This document shows positions 31,698 to 31,942 of a stretch of 31,942 nt of DNA, piece by piece. Position 1 is the first letter of the stretch. Each line of letters opens with the position of its first letter. Location: NCBI GenBank assembly GCA_015680685.1, contig MNCI01029492.1, positions 1,761,411 through 1,793,352 of the forward strand, given 5' to 3'. The translations under genes were made by a program, and so were the position numbers. The notes below the pieces were generated by a model that ran no database searches, was not told the DNA's origin, and saw only the letters and a list, made by a program, of their open reading frames with translations. This DNA is from Gnetum montanum. Lineage: Eukaryota; Streptophyta; Gnetopsida; Gnetales; Gnetaceae.

Positions 31698-31942
31698 TGA
31701 TGAGACACGACATGCACTAGGCCGCGATATCGTGTCTTCCCCTGCGATATCGCGTCCCGTCGTCATATCTATAAATAAGAGGTGGCACTCCCTTCATTTC
31801 CCAATCCTGGCTAGAAGTAGCGAAGCTCTAGCAGATTGATCACTCCAGAGTTAGAATTTTTCCCATGTGCCCGCAGTAGGAGTCCTAGAGTGAACGGCTC
31901 TTTATTCGAGCAGCTTGTAACCTGAACCCAAGTTGTGTACGG
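31698..31942 (+). repeat. LTR of the TGATGAG family, partial (LTR-E)
   Basis: It starts TGATGAGACACGAC inside LTR-D. It has the GATATC palindromes CCGCGATATCGTG and CTGCGATATCGCG (about 31721-31754), TATA at 31770-31777 and the GCCCGCAGTAGGAGTCC block, and is cut by the window end. No PPT precedes it, so it is a 5' or solo LTR whose element runs to the right. It is most similar to LTR-F at 1-512, in opposite orientation. Confidence 0.87.
31770..31777 (+). promoter_or_regulatory. TATA box of LTR-E
   Basis: TATAAATA in the family context TCTATAAATAAGAGGTGG, about 16 bp after the last GATATC palindrome. Confidence 0.75.

Noticed and set aside
1-31942. Window ends as the two LTRs of one giant element
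   Set aside because: The end LTRs are in opposite orientation and face outward.

Overview
The window is plant nuclear DNA built almost wholly from nested Ty3/gypsy (Metaviridae) LTR retrotransposons. I found no host protein gene, rRNA, tRNA or CRISPR. The plant assignment rests on lineage-typical proteins: a Tat-type pol with two RNase H domains, an Athila-type pol, a primer-binding site of the plant TGGCGCCGTTGC type, and TATAAATA promoters in the LTRs. Elements sit inside elements and the spacers are AT-rich, as in a large repeat-rich genome. The species cannot be told. All coding regions are decayed.

Layout. (1) 1-512 is a minus-strand LTR whose element runs off the left edge. (2) 513-about 6900 is Element 1, a 5'-truncated plus-strand Tat-lineage element. 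Its pol keeps one reading frame (709-4194) with RT, RNase H, a second archaeal-type RNase H and integrase. A tandem array of about 30 bp units (4201-4455), a polypurine tract and a probable 3' LTR from 5531 follow. (3) 7183-8216 holds two degraded LTR remnants of the TGATGAG...CTCATCA family. (4) 8989-17360 is Element 2, a complete minus-strand insertion with target-site duplication TCTAT. It has LTRs of 836 and 790 bp, PBS, PPT and gag but no pol; a long ORF2 of unrecognised role stands in its place. (5) 17361-21235 is AT-rich sequence with a truncated LTR ending at 19477 and degenerate repeats. (6) 21236-21278 plus 31125-31697 is one LTR split by Element 3. (7) 21274-31124 is Element 3, a complete plus-strand insertion with target-site duplication ACATG. 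Its gag-pol (PR, RT, RNase H, IN) is full length but broken. (8) 31698-31942 is a plus-strand LTR whose element runs off the right edge.

Relations. Elements 2 and 3 share homologous Gag, PBS position and PPT sequence, so Element 2 looks like a non-autonomous relative that could have used the Pol of an Element-3-like partner. The LTRs of this family carry clustered GATATC-centred palindromes just upstream of the TATA box. The unrelated Element 1 LTR also has a cluster of hairpins in the same position, with different sequence. Decay is mostly by transitions, as expected of cytosine-methylated silent DNA.
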